Part shown: in pieces, positions 36,754 through 45,850 of the stretch | How positions within the stretch are numbered: position 1 is the first letter of the stretch | Layout of the letters: every line of letters begins with the position of its first letter | Assembly (NCBI GenBank): GCA_016716705.1 | Contig: JADJVF010000008.1 | Span: 84,501-148,500, forward strand | DNA: 64,000 bases | From: Holophagales bacterium | GTDB lineage: Bacteria > Acidobacteriota > Thermoanaerobaculia > UBA5066 | Reading direction: 5' to 3' | The notes under the pieces: model-generated | Database searches by the model: none | What the model saw: only the letters and a program-made list of their open reading frames with translations | Told to the model about the DNA's origin: nothing | Position numbers and translations under genes: made by a program

Positions 36754-37195
36754 ATGCTCCTCCTCTCGCGGACGATCCACTTCAACGCCGCCCACCGCCT
36801 CTTCCGCCGCGACCGGTCCGACGAGTGGAACCGCGACACGTACGGCGCGGCCTCCAACCTCGCGGGCTACGGCCACAACTACGCCCTCGAGGTCTCCGTG
36901 GCGGGGGAGCCCGACCCCGAGCACGGGATGGTCGTCAACCTCCTCGACCTCGACCGCATCCTGAAGGAAGAGGTCGACCGTCCCCTCGACCACCGCAACC
37001 TCAACGAGGAGATCCCGGAGTTCCGCGACACGATCCCCACGGCCGAGAACCTCGCCCACTGGATCTGGGACCGCGTCGCCGCCCGCATCGCCCGCGAAGC
37101 CTGGCCCTGCCGCCTCGCAGCCCTCACCCTGACCCTCACCCCCACGTTCCGAAGTCGAGCTCGTCGACCCTCGCCGCGCCGAGGCGATCGAGTAG
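36754..37195 (+). CDS. queD: 6-pyruvoyltetrahydropterin synthase / QueD family (frameshifted near the 3' end)
   Basis: Blocks typical of the family are FNAAHRLF, GYGHNYALEVSVAG, GMVVNLLDLDRILKEEV, LDHRNLNEEIPEF and PTAENLAHWIWDR; the histidines of FNAAH and GHNY bind zinc. After TPTF an extra C at about 37149 shifts the frame; the corrected frame reads EVELVDPRRAEAIE and stops at 37193-37195. The repaired product is about 146 residues. QueD makes 6-carboxytetrahydropterin for queuosine; a PTPS-type role in biopterin synthesis is also possible. No other queuosine gene is in view. Confidence 0.82.
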
Positions 37196-37285
37196 AGGTC
37201 CATACCCTGCCGCATCCGGGAGCCTGCCGCGAAGGGGCTCTTCGGCCTGCCGGAACACGGGTCGGGCGCCCGAAGATCGAGAACG

Positions 37286-40200
37286 ATGAGCATTGAGCGG
37301 CTGTCCCGGGCGGATCGTAGGCTGGTGGCGGTGTGCGTGACCGTGATCGCCGTGGGGACGGCGATCGGGGCGACGCTGTTCTCGAAGGCGTTTCCGGAGG
37401 CGTCGATCGACTTCCGCGTGACGCGGGAGGAGGCGCGGCGGGTGGCGGAGCGGGCGCTGGCCGTACGCGGCTTCGACGTGGCGGGGCGGAAGGCGCTGGG
37501 GGTCTTCGACCACGACGACGAGGCGAAGGTCTTTCTCGAGCGGGAGCTGGGGCTCACGAGGGCGGTGCCGCTGCTGGGGCGGGAGGTGCCGGTCTGGAGG
37601 TGGTCGTTCCGGTTCGTGAAGCCGCTGGAGAAGGGCGAGCTGCGCGCGTTCGTGTCGCCGGCCGGGGAGCTGCTGTCGTTCCGGCGAATCCTGCCGGAGA
37701 AGGCCGCGGCGGCCGACGCGGGGCCGGAGCGGGCGCGGGCGATGGCGGAGGAAACGCTTCGGACGCACCGCGGGCTCGACCCGGCCGCGCTGAGGTTCGT
37801 GGAGGCGACGGAGGAGAAGCGGCCGGCGCGCGTCGACCGGACGTTCGTGTGGGAGTCGAAGGTGCTGCGCTGGAACGGCGCGGCGATCCGGTACCTCGTG
37901 GAGGTGCAGGGCGACCAGGTGGGGCGCTCTTCGCTCTGGCTGGACGTGCCCGAGGCGTGGCGGCAGGCGTACGCGACGCTCCGCTCGAAGAACCACGCGG
38001 CGGGTGCGGTGGCGACGTTCGGGCTGATCCTGACGGCCCTCGCGCTCGTGCTGGCCTTCTTCGACCGGCTGCGGCGACACGACGTGAAGTGGCGCTGGGC
38101 GCTCGCCTTCGCGATGACCGGGACGGCGCTGCAGATGGCGGCCTCGCTGAACGAGCTGCCGATCACGCTCTTCTCGTACGAGACGACGGAGAGCTGGGCG
38201 AGCTTCCTGGCGCAGGCGCTCCTCTCGGAGTTCGGTGCGGCGTGCCTGCTGGGCCTGCTGCTTCTCCTGCTCGTGGCGGGGGGCGAGCCGGAGTACCGGG
38301 AGGCGTACCCGGAGAAGCCGGCTCTCGGGCGCGTCTTCTCGCGGCGCGCGTTCGGGACGAAGAGAGTCTTCCTGGGGCTCCTGGCGGGGTACGCGCTGAC
38401 GGCGGGATTCTTTGCCTACCAGGTCCTCTTCTACCTCGCGGCCGACCGGCTCGGGGCCTGGTCGCCCGCGGACGTCCCCTACTCGAACCTGCTCGGGACG
38501 AGCCTTCCGTGGCTGGGCGTGCTGCTGATGGGGTTCGTGCCGGCGACCACGGAAGAATTCTCGTCGCGGATGTTCTCCATCCCGTTCCTGCGCCGCTTCG
38601 CACCGGCGTGGGTCGCGGTGGGCGTGCCGGCGCTCATCTGGGGCTTCGCGCATTCGAGCTACCCCAACCAGCCGTTCTGGATCCGGGGCGTGGAGGTGGG
38701 GCTCGCCGGGGTCGTCATCGGCGTCGTGATGCTGAAGCTCGACCTCTTTCCGCTTCTCGTCTGGCACTTCACGGTGGACGCGGTCTACACGTCGCTGATC
38801 CTGGTTCGCTCGACGAACACCTACTTCGCCGTGTCGGGGGCGCTGGCGGCGGGTGTGTTGCTGCTGCCCCTGGTGGTCGCGGGAGTCCTCGCGCTGAAGA
38901 GGGGCGGCTTCGAGGCCGAGAGGGGACTGACGAACGCCGAGGTGGGCTCGGCGCCGCCGCCCCGGCCCGGGGCGAGCAGCGAGGCGCCGGCGATCGTCGC
39001 GCCGAAGCCCCTCTCGCTGAACCACGTCGCCGCCGCGGCAGCGGTCTCGGTCGCAGCGCTGCTGCTCGTGCGGGCGGTCCTGCCGCGCGGTGGGCTGGAC
39101 GTCGACGTGCGCGTTTCGCGCGGGGACGCGGTCGCGGCGGCGCGGGCCTTCGTGAAGACACAGGGGGACGACCCGGACCGCTACCTGGCCGTCGCCGAGA
39201 GCGGCTCGGCGCTGCCGTCGCTCGAGGACGCGGGGGAGACGGGCGCCGGGCTGATTCCCTACGGCTGGGAACGCAACGCGGAGCGCTGGCTGCTGGCGCA
39301 CGGCGGGATGCCCGTGCTGCGAACGTGGGCGACGAGGGTCCTCCCGGGGCCGGTGTGGCAGGTGCGCTTCGCGAGAGAGCGGGACCGGCACCGGTGGTGG
39401 GTCGTCGTCGACGCGCGGGACGGCCGCGTGACGGGCTTCTCGCGGGGCCTTCCGGAGGAAGAGGCGGGAGCGTCCCTCTCGCCCGCCGAGGCGCTCGAGA
39501 CGGCGAACGCGGCGGCGCGGGGCCGCGGAATCGACCCGGCGTCGCTCGTCGTCGTCTCGTCGAACGTGGAGGAGCGCAAAGCCCGCCGGGACCACCGGAT
39601 CGTCTTCGAGGTGCCGTCGCAGGCCGCGGGCGAAGCGCGTCGCCGCGTGACGGTGAGCGTGGCGGGAGCGACGCCCTCGCTGGTGGCGACGGCTCTGAAG
39701 CTGCCCGAGGAGTGGGCGCGCGCGCAGGGACGGAGCACGACGGCGACGTATGCGGCGCTGGCGCTGAAGGTGACGGGCTTCGGTTCGGTGCTCGGCCTAG
39801 GGCTCGTGGCGCTGCTGCGGGCGCACCGCGCAGGGAGAATGCGGTGGCGCGAAGCGGCGCGCTGGGCCGTGCTCCTGACGCTGCCGGCGCTCCTCGAGCG
39901 CGCCTCGAACCTGCCGACGCTCCTGAGGACCTGGCCCGCCGACATGCCGCTGGCGGTGTACGCCGTGACGGCGGTCATCGGGGTGGCGGCGGGACTCCTC
40001 GCCTCCTACACGCTCGCGCTCGTGGCGGTGGGGCTCGTGACGGCGGTCGCGCCGCACGCCCTCGGCCTCCTCAGGCGTCCGCTGCCGGACGGAAGGAACC
40101 GCGCGCTCCGGGCCGCGGGGGCGACGGCGCTCCTCGTCTTCGCGGCGCGGGGCCTGAAGGCGAGCCTGGGCGCGGCGTTCCCTTCGGCGGCGGGAACGGG

Positions 40201-40681
40201 GGGGTTCGGCTTTCCGCCCGGGATCGACGGCTGGCTTCCGGCGGCCTCGGTCCTGGCTTCGGGGACCGAGCTGGCCCTCCTGGCCGCGGGCGGAGCGGCC
40301 CTCGCCGCGCTCCTCTTCCGCGAGCTCGCCCCGACGCGTCTCGCGCAGGTCGCCCTCGGAGTCGCCGCTCTCGGGTGCTGGGCGCCGCTCGACGCGCGGA
40401 CCTTCGGCGAGATCGCGGTGCCGCTCGTCTCCGGCTCCCTGCCGGCGGCGGCACTGGCCCTGGGCGTTGCGCTGTTCCTGAAGGACGACCCCTGGGCCTA
40501 CGTCTTCACGGCGGCCGGAGTCACCGTCTTCCGCGGGGGAGCGACGCTCGTGACCTCGGGAGTGACGCCGTGGATCGCGAACGGGGCGGTGTGCCTGGCC
40601 GTCGGCCTTCTCGTCCTCCTCGCTCCGGGCTGGAGGACGGAGACCTCGACTATTCCCCCGACGCCCGCCCGCGAGGAGTGA
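37286..40681 (+). CDS. large CPBP-family intramembrane protease with internal duplication
   Basis: 1131 residues. Repeat 1 (about 41-575): an extracytoplasmic PepSY-like region, then transmembrane helices carrying the CPBP/Abi motifs E423-E424-FSSR (EExxxR), WGFAH (H456) and WHFTVD (H494, D498). Repeat 2 (from about 606) has the same order of ectodomain and helices (VDVRVSRGDAV against IDFRVTREEAR) but no EExxxR or matching histidines, so it appears non-catalytic. CPBP proteins cleave substrates within the membrane or mature peptides. Leu codons include more CTG than in neighbouring genes. The last 32 bases overlap the convergent SWIM gene. Confidence 0.85.
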   Translation: MSIERLSRADRRLVAVCVTVIAVGTAIGATLFSKAFPEASIDFRVTREEARRVAERALAVRGFDVAGRKALGVFDHDDEAKVFLERELGLTRAVPLLGREVPVWRWSFRFVKPLEKGELRAFVSPAGELLSFRRILPEKAAAADAGPERARAMAEETLRTHRGLDPAALRFVEATEEKRPARVDRTFVWESKVLRWNGAAIRYLVEVQGDQVGRSSLWLDVPEAWRQAYATLRSKNHAAGAVATFGLILTALALVLAFFDRLRRHDVKWRWALAFAMTGTALQMAASLNELPITLFSYETTESWASFLAQALLSEFGAACLLGLLLLLLVAGGEPEYREAYPEKPALGRVFSRRAFGTKRVFLGLLAGYALTAGFFAYQVLFYLAADRLGAWSPADVPYSNLLGTSLPWLGVLLMGFVPATTEEFSSRMFSIPFLRRFAPAWVAVGVPALIWGFAHSSYPNQPFWIRGVEVGLAGVVIGVVMLKLDLFPLLVWHFTVDAVYTSLILVRSTNTYFAVSGALAAGVLLLPLVVAGVLALKRGGFEAERGLTNAEVGSAPPPRPGASSEAPAIVAPKPLSLNHVAAAAAVSVAALLLVRAVLPRGGLDVDVRVSRGDAVAAARAFVKTQGDDPDRYLAVAESGSALPSLEDAGETGAGLIPYGWERNAERWLLAHGGMPVLRTWATRVLPGPVWQVRFARERDRHRWWVVVDARDGRVTGFSRGLPEEEAGASLSPAEALETANAAARGRGIDPASLVVVSSNVEERKARRDHRIVFEVPSQAAGEARRRVTVSVAGATPSLVATALKLPEEWARAQGRSTTATYAALALKVTGFGSVLGLGLVALLRAHRAGRMRWREAARWAVLLTLPALLERASNLPTLLRTWPADMPLAVYAVTAVIGVAAGLLASYTLALVAVGLVTAVAPHALGLLRRPLPDGRNRALRAAGATALLVFAARGLKASLGAAFPSAAGTGGFGFPPGIDGWLPAASVLASGTELALLAAGGAALAALLFRELAPTRLAQVALGVAALGCWAPLDARTFGEIAVPLVSGSLPAAALALGVALFLKDDPWAYVFTAAGVTVFRGGATLVTSGVTPWIANGAVCLAVGLLVLLAPGWRTETSTIPPTPAREE

Positions 40682-41516
40682 CGCGGCGCCACTCGGCCTC
40701 GGTGAGGCGGTCGGCGGCGGAGCGCCCGATGGCGCGGTGCATGTCGACGAGGAGGCGTGCGGCGTCGTCGTCCTGAAGGGGCGGAGGCCCGAGACGGGTC
40801 AGGAGCGCCTCGGGATGCTCGGGCGGGACGAAACGCGTCTTCAGCGTCGAGAGGGGGACGAGCGGTCGGAAGAAGGCCTCGGGACGGACCTCCGGGAGCG
40901 GCTCGAGCGGGACGGCCACCGCGGTTTCCGCTCTCCTCGGCGCCACCGGGGCGGGCATCGTGCGCCGCGAGCGGGCGTCGCGCAGCCGGGCGAGGATCTC
41001 GTCGCGACCCTTGCCGCGGAGGAGGAGGAGGAGGAAGGGGTCCCGGTCGAAGCGTTCGGCAAGGGCGACGTGAACGGCGGCGGCGTGACGGCAGACGGCG
41101 CCGTCGCCACACGGGCAGGTCACGGAGACGTCGCCCGAGGAGACCGGGAGGAGCGCTCCGCCCGCGGCGGAGAAGACGGCGTCGGCCTCCTCGGGGAGGG
41201 AGCCCGAGAGAAGCTCCGCGGCGGTTCGGGCGCGCTCGGCGAAGGCCTTCAGGGCGCTTTCGAAGACCCGTTCGTTCAGGGGGCGGACGCGGAGGCGCAG
41301 CGAGAGGAGGGATCGGCCCCGGTCGCGCACCTCGGCGTCGACCAACCCTGGCTTGATGGAGAGCGCGGTGAGGGCTCCCTCGGCGACGAGGGCGCGGCCC
41401 TTCTCGATGCGCGCGCGGCCGGCCCCCGAGGCCGCGGCGAGCCAGCGGTCGCCCCAGCCGGCAACGGGAGCGGCGGCGAGAGGGAGGTCGACGAGGCGCT
41501 TCTTCGAAGTCACCAT
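40650..41516 (-). CDS. SWIM zinc-finger protein
   Basis: 288 residues. The SWIM motif CPCGDGAVCRHAAAVHVAL (CxC...CxH) lies near the middle, after a stretch beginning WGDRWLAAASGAGRARIEKGR. The C-terminal third is charged and Pro-rich. SWIM proteins bind DNA or protein and in bacteria are often paired with SNF2 ATPases, as here: its ATG overlaps the SNF2 stop by one base (TGATG). It probably acts with that ATPase. The biological role is not established. Confidence 0.85.
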   Translation of the reverse strand: MVTSKKRLVDLPLAAAPVAGWGDRWLAAASGAGRARIEKGRALVAEGALTALSIKPGLVDAEVRDRGRSLLSLRLRVRPLNERVFESALKAFAERARTAAELLSGSLPEEADAVFSAAGGALLPVSSGDVSVTCPCGDGAVCRHAAAVHVALAERFDRDPFLLLLLRGKGRDEILARLRDARSRRTMPAPVAPRRAETAVAVPLEPLPEVRPEAFFRPLVPLSTLKTRFVPPEHPEALLTRLGPPPLQDDDAARLLVDMHRAIGRSAADRLTEAEWRRVTPRGRASGE

Positions 41517-44500
41517 CAGCCTCCGTCCCCGGCTTCGACGGCGTCCCGGCCCAGGGCGACGAGGTCGGCGAGCTCTTCGTTGGAGAGCTCCGTGATCCAG
41601 CTTTCGCCCGCGCCGATGATGGAGCGGGCCAGCTCCTTCTTCTCGTCGATCATTCCGTCGATCCGTTCTTCGAGCGTCCCCCGGCAGACGAACTTGTGCA
41701 CCTGCACGTGCCGCGTCTGGCCGATGCGGAAGGCGCGGTCGGTGGCCTGGTCCTCGACCGCGGGGTTCCACCAGCGGTCGACGTGGAAGACGTGCGAGGC
41801 GCGGGTGAGGTTGAGGCCGGCTCCGCCCGCCTTGAGCGACAGGACGAAGAAGAGGGGCGGGTCTTCGTCTTCCTGGAAGCGGCGGACCATCTCGACGCGC
41901 GCGAGGCGCGGCACGCCTCCGTGGAGGAAGAGGACCTCCTTGTCGAACTTGTCGCGCAGGGCGCGGACGAGGAGGTGGCCCATCTCGCTGAACTGCGTGA
42001 AGAGGAGCGCGGGGCGGCTCTCGGCCTCGGTCTCCTCGAGCATGGCCAGGAGACGCGTGAGCTTGGAGGAGCGCCCGTCGAGGCGGCTGCCGTCGCCGAG
42101 GAAGAGGGCGGGGTGGTTGCAGATCTGCTTGAGCCGCAGCAGGAGCAGCAGGACCTTGGCGCGGCGGCTCTGCCCCTGCGCCTTGCCGATTCCCTCGAGG
42201 AGGGCCTTCGTCGTGGCGCGGTAGAGCGTGGCCTGCTCGCGCGAGAGGCCGACCCACTCCTTGGTCTCGATCTTGTCGGGGAGGTCGGGCGCGATGGCCG
42301 GGTCGGTCTTCGTCCGGCGGAGGAGGAAGGGAGCGGTGAGGCGCCGGAGGCGCTCGCGGGCGACGGGGTCGTGGTGCCGCTCGATGGGGATGGAGAAGGC
42401 GCGCCGGAACGCCTCGTCGGAGCCGAGGAGGCCGGGGTTGAGGAAGTCGAGGATGGCCTTCAGCTCGGAGAGGCGGTTCTCCAGCGGCGTGCCGGTGAGG
42501 GCCGCGCGGCGCGTGGAGCGGAGGGAGCGCACGGCACGCGACTGGGCGGTGCCGGGGTTCTTGATGTTCTGCGCCTCGTCGAGGGCGAGGTACTCCCAGG
42601 AGACCTCGGTGAGGATCGCCCGGTCGCGGTGGGCGAGGGAATAGGTGGTGACGATGAGGTCGGTGTCTTTCAGGAGCTGCTGGAAGTCTTCTCCCGCGGC
42701 CCGCTCGGGGCCGTGGTGGACGGCGACGGTGAGGCTCGGCGCGAAGCGCGCGGCTTCCTGGATCCAGTTCTCGACGACGGAGGTCGGGCAGACCAGGAGC
42801 GAGGGGCGGATCGCCTCGCCCGCCTCGCGCGCCGTCAGGAGGGTGGCCAGGAGCTGGATCGTCTTGCCGAGACCCATGTCGTCGGCGAGGCAGGTGCCGA
42901 GCCCTCGCGACAGGAGGAAGCGGAGCCAGGTGACGCCCTTCTCCTGGTAGGGGCGGAGGCGGCCTTTCAGCGCCGCCGGCGCCACGAAGGGCGTGTCCTG
43001 CGCGGCCTCCGCCTGGAGGAGCTCGGCGAGCCAGCCGTCGGCGGTGATGCTGTCGACTCCGAGGGCCTCGCCGTCTTCCTCGTCGAGGCCGCTGGCCATG
43101 CGGAGGAAGTCGGCGAGGGTCGCCCGGCCCGAGGGCTTCTTCTCGAAGAGGGCGAGGGTGCGGGCGACGCCCTGCGGGTCGAGAAGGACCCACTCGCCCC
43201 GCACTTCGACGAGCGGGACCTTCCGGGTGGCGAGCTGCTCGAATTCCTCGGGGGAGAGCAGCTGGTCTCCGACGGCGACGCGCCAGTCGAAGTCGACGAG
43301 CGTGCCGAGGCCGAACCGGGTGACGGCGACCCCGCTCTTCCAGCGGCTCTCGGCGGCGTTGAGGCGGAGCGACGGCTTCGTGGTGCGTCCCTCGGCCGGG
43401 AGGAGGAGCTGGACGCCGGCCTCCTTCAGGAGGGGCGCGTCGGTTGCGAGGAAACGCCAGGCTTCCTCGAGCGAGAGGGCGGCGCCTTCGGGCTGACGCT
43501 CCTCGAGGCTCCGCCGGATCGGCTCGCTGAGCGAGGCGATGCCGCCCAGGCGCGCCAGGAGGGTCTCCTGAGGGTTGCTGAAGCGCCGTCCGAGGCGCCG
43601 CAGGCTGGAAGAGGTCTCGTGCCAGATCTCCTCGGCGTAGAGCTTGAGGCTCGGGTCGTCCGCGGCTTCGAGGTGGTAGCCGAGCCTCCACGACGGGGTC
43701 TCTTCGGACGCGGGGTCGGGCGGCAGGAGCCTCAGCCCGAGGCGCAGGTCCCCCTCGGGAAGGGCTTCGAGGAGGGGGAGGCTCCAGGCGCTGAAGCGTT
43801 CGGCGACCTCGGTGGGGATGGCCTCGGCGACCATCTCCTCCTCCCGGCCGTCGCGCCGGGCGGCGAGAAGGGAGAGGGCGAGCCACTCGGGGCCGGAGCC
43901 GGCACGGCGCCGGGCGTCGGGGACCCCCTCCAGGAGGAGCTCGCGCGCGGCGGCGTCGGCCAGGTCGTCGACGACGCCCCGCAGGAGGAAGGCCGAGGTG
44001 GGGTAGAGGCCCGCCGCCGAGGCGCCCGGCCAGCCGATGGCGCGGCTCGAGGGGGGCATCGCCTGGGCGAAGAGGTCGGCACGGTCTTTCTCGTGAGGGT
44101 CGTTGAAGACCGGGCGCCAGCGGGCGTGCCCGTCCTCGAAGGCCGGGACGATCCGGCGCCGCTGGAGCAGGTCGAGGACCCACGCGGCGACGGCGACCCA
44201 GTAGTCGACGTCGTCGCCGAGGAGGAGGCCGGGGCGCTCGGGAGCCTCGCCCATGGCGGTGAGGGCGTCGAAGGCGCGCCCGGCGGGAAGGACGAGCCCC
44301 TCGACCTCGAACGCCTTCAGGACGACCTCGCCGCTGGCGTAGTCCTCGTCCTCGCGGAGAGCCGGATGGGAGGGGACGGGGCGCGACCGGAGGGTGGGGA
44401 GCGTCAGGACGAGGCGCCCGGGGCGGACGTGCCCGGTCGCCGCGACGGCGAGGCCAGCCGCCTTCAGGGCGCTCTCGAGGGCCGCCGGATCGAGGTGACG

Positions 44501-44629
44501 CGGGTGCTCGGGCTTCTGCCGTGCACCGACGTGAGCCCCTTCTCCCCACAGAAAGAACCCGGCTCCGGGGAGCGGGCCTGTCGGGGGAAGGGGGTTTCCG
44601 TGGAGGACTAACAAGCCGCCCATTCTCAC
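41516..44629 (-). CDS. SNF2-family DNA-dependent ATPase/helicase
   Basis: 1037 residues. The C-terminal half holds the SNF2 motor: ADDMGLGKT (Walker A, about 585), LDEAQNIKNP (Walker B, about 683), ALTGTPLENRL, TQFSEMGHLL, LSLKAGGAGLNLT and DRWWNPAVEDQATDRAFRIGQ. The N-terminal half (about 30-540) contains the bacterial SNF2 accessory region. These enzymes translocate on duplex DNA or remodel protein-DNA complexes. The start is uncertain: GTG at 44629 or ATG at 44623 give nearly the same protein. Paired with the SWIM gene. Confidence 0.92.
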   Translation of the reverse strand: MRMGGLLVLHGNPLPPTGPLPGAGFFLWGEGAHVGARQKPEHPRHLDPAALESALKAAGLAVAATGHVRPGRLVLTLPTLRSRPVPSHPALREDEDYASGEVVLKAFEVEGLVLPAGRAFDALTAMGEAPERPGLLLGDDVDYWVAVAAWVLDLLQRRRIVPAFEDGHARWRPVFNDPHEKDRADLFAQAMPPSSRAIGWPGASAAGLYPTSAFLLRGVVDDLADAAARELLLEGVPDARRRAGSGPEWLALSLLAARRDGREEEMVAEAIPTEVAERFSAWSLPLLEALPEGDLRLGLRLLPPDPASEETPSWRLGYHLEAADDPSLKLYAEEIWHETSSSLRRLGRRFSNPQETLLARLGGIASLSEPIRRSLEERQPEGAALSLEEAWRFLATDAPLLKEAGVQLLLPAEGRTTKPSLRLNAAESRWKSGVAVTRFGLGTLVDFDWRVAVGDQLLSPEEFEQLATRKVPLVEVRGEWVLLDPQGVARTLALFEKKPSGRATLADFLRMASGLDEEDGEALGVDSITADGWLAELLQAEAAQDTPFVAPAALKGRLRPYQEKGVTWLRFLLSRGLGTCLADDMGLGKTIQLLATLLTAREAGEAIRPSLLVCPTSVVENWIQEAARFAPSLTVAVHHGPERAAGEDFQQLLKDTDLIVTTYSLAHRDRAILTEVSWEYLALDEAQNIKNPGTAQSRAVRSLRSTRRAALTGTPLENRLSELKAILDFLNPGLLGSDEAFRRAFSIPIERHHDPVARERLRRLTAPFLLRRTKTDPAIAPDLPDKIETKEWVGLSREQATLYRATTKALLEGIGKAQGQSRRAKVLLLLLRLKQICNHPALFLGDGSRLDGRSSKLTRLLAMLEETEAESRPALLFTQFSEMGHLLVRALRDKFDKEVLFLHGGVPRLARVEMVRRFQEDEDPPLFFVLSLKAGGAGLNLTRASHVFHVDRWWNPAVEDQATDRAFRIGQTRHVQVHKFVCRGTLEERIDGMIDEKKELARSIIGAGESWITELSNEELADLVALGRDAVEAGDGG

Positions 44630-44688
44630 TCATTTCCGCTCGGGCGGTCAGGAAGGATGCGAACGCGCTATCCTCCCTCCCTGCAACG

Positions 44689-45201
44689 ATGAAGCCGTAC
44701 GAGATTTTCCGCCGCCTTTCGAACTCCGAAATCGACGCCATCGTCCTGGTCGCCTGCGAGGACGACGAGATCCCCGACAAGATCGCCGGGAGCGTCCTGT
44801 CGCTCCAGCGCGTCCCCCTCAACCGTTTCGAGCGCTTCCCGGAGGACGTCCGCAAGGGCTACGTCCGGAAGACGCTCCGCGACAAGCGAGCGGAGGACCT
44901 CTCCCTGTTCGTCATCTCGGCCGGCCTGGTCGGCTCGAAGGCCGAGATGATCGAGGCCTTCCTCGTGGCGCTGGACCTCCCGCACGACGGTCCGAGCCTC
45001 ACGGCAGACGGCCCGGTGGCCGAGCCGCCGGAGCTCCTCCTGAAGAAGGCGGTGGCCGACCAGGTGTCGGCGCACGGCGGGCGAGACGTGGCGATCTTCC
45101 TGAACGCCTTCGTCGAACAGCCCGACGTGTCGTGGCCGTCGCTGGTCGCGATGCTCGCCACCGACGAGAGCCTCTCGCTCGAAGACCGCTCGGCGAGCTG
45201 A
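44689..45201 (+). CDS. unknown protein, 170 aa
   Basis: Not recognised. A soluble, acidic, mostly helical protein starting MKPYEIFRRLSNSEIDAIVL, with no signal peptide or membrane segment and no cysteine pairs (one Cys). The middle (RFPEDVRKGYVRKTLRDKRAED) is charged. It lies 11 nt upstream of ferritin on the same strand, so the two are likely cotranscribed; an iron-related role would be a guess. TATCCT lies 14 nt before the ATG. Confidence 0.7.
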   Translation: MKPYEIFRRLSNSEIDAIVLVACEDDEIPDKIAGSVLSLQRVPLNRFERFPEDVRKGYVRKTLRDKRAEDLSLFVISAGLVGSKAEMIEAFLVALDLPHDGPSLTADGPVAEPPELLLKKAVADQVSAHGGRDVAIFLNAFVEQPDVSWPSLVAMLATDESLSLEDRSAS

Positions 45202-45212
45202 AGGAGTGACAC

Positions 45213-45704
45213 ATGATTCCTGAAAAGCTGAAGGCTGCCCTCGACGAGCACGTGTCGGCCGAAATCGGCGCCGCGTACCTCTACCTCGCCATGTCTGCCG
45301 ACTTCGAATCGAAGGCCTACAAGGGCTTCGCGCGGTGGATGCGCGTCCAGTTCCAGGAGGAGATGGCGCACGCGACGAAGTTCGTCGACTACATGCTCGC
45401 GCGCGGCGCGTCGATCGCCTGGAAGGACGCCAAGGCGCCCGCGACCAGCTTCGGGACGGCGCTCGAGACGTTCGAGAAGACGCTCGCGCACGAGAAGGAC
45501 GTCACCGCCCGCATTCACAAGCTCTACCACCTCGCCGCCGCCGAGGGCGACACCGCGACGCAGGTCTTCCTGCAGTGGTTCGTGACGGAGCAGGTCGAGG
45601 AGGAAGCGCGCGTCACCGAGATCGTCGACAAGATCCGGATGGTCGCCGACCGTCCCGGCTCGGTCCTCTACCTCGACAAGGAATACGGCAAGAGAACGGC
45701 GTAG
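45213..45704 (+). CDS. ftn: ferritin
   Basis: 163 residues, a non-heme bacterial ferritin. Di-iron ligands are visible at E17 (SAEIGA), E50 and H53 (FQEEMAHA), with the later ligands in LAHEKDV and VTEQVEEE. There is no heme-binding Met of bacterioferritin. It oxidises Fe(II) and stores it as mineral in a 24-mer cage. AAGGAG lies upstream of the ATG, and a clear terminator follows. Confidence 0.96.
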   Translation: MIPEKLKAALDEHVSAEIGAAYLYLAMSADFESKAYKGFARWMRVQFQEEMAHATKFVDYMLARGASIAWKDAKAPATSFGTALETFEKTLAHEKDVTARIHKLYHLAAAEGDTATQVFLQWFVTEQVEEEARVTEIVDKIRMVADRPGSVLYLDKEYGKRTA

Positions 45705-45727
45705 GCCGCTTCCTCGAGTCCTGACCG

Positions 45728-45761
45728 AAGGGCGCCTCGGCGAAAGCCGACGGCGCCCTTT
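45728..45761 (+). terminator. rho-independent terminator after ferritin
   Basis: AAGGGCGCC-TCGGC, a GAAA tetraloop, then GCCGA-C-GGCGCCCTT with one bulged base; 14 paired bases ending in TTT. It lies 24 nt past the ferritin stop. A G-rich tract (45806-45840) follows. Confidence 0.75.
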
Positions 45762-45850
45762 GCCATTCTCCCCTCCCCCTCGCCCCGTCTTCATCTGAGC
45801 CCGCGGGGGGGGGGAGGGTGGGGGGGGGGGGGGGGATGGGGTTCATGGGT

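Noticed and set aside
45806..45840. G-rich tract as a functional G-quadruplex
   Set aside because: G runs also occur at 4204, 14162 and 29167, several next to suspected length errors; homopolymer length is unreliable here.
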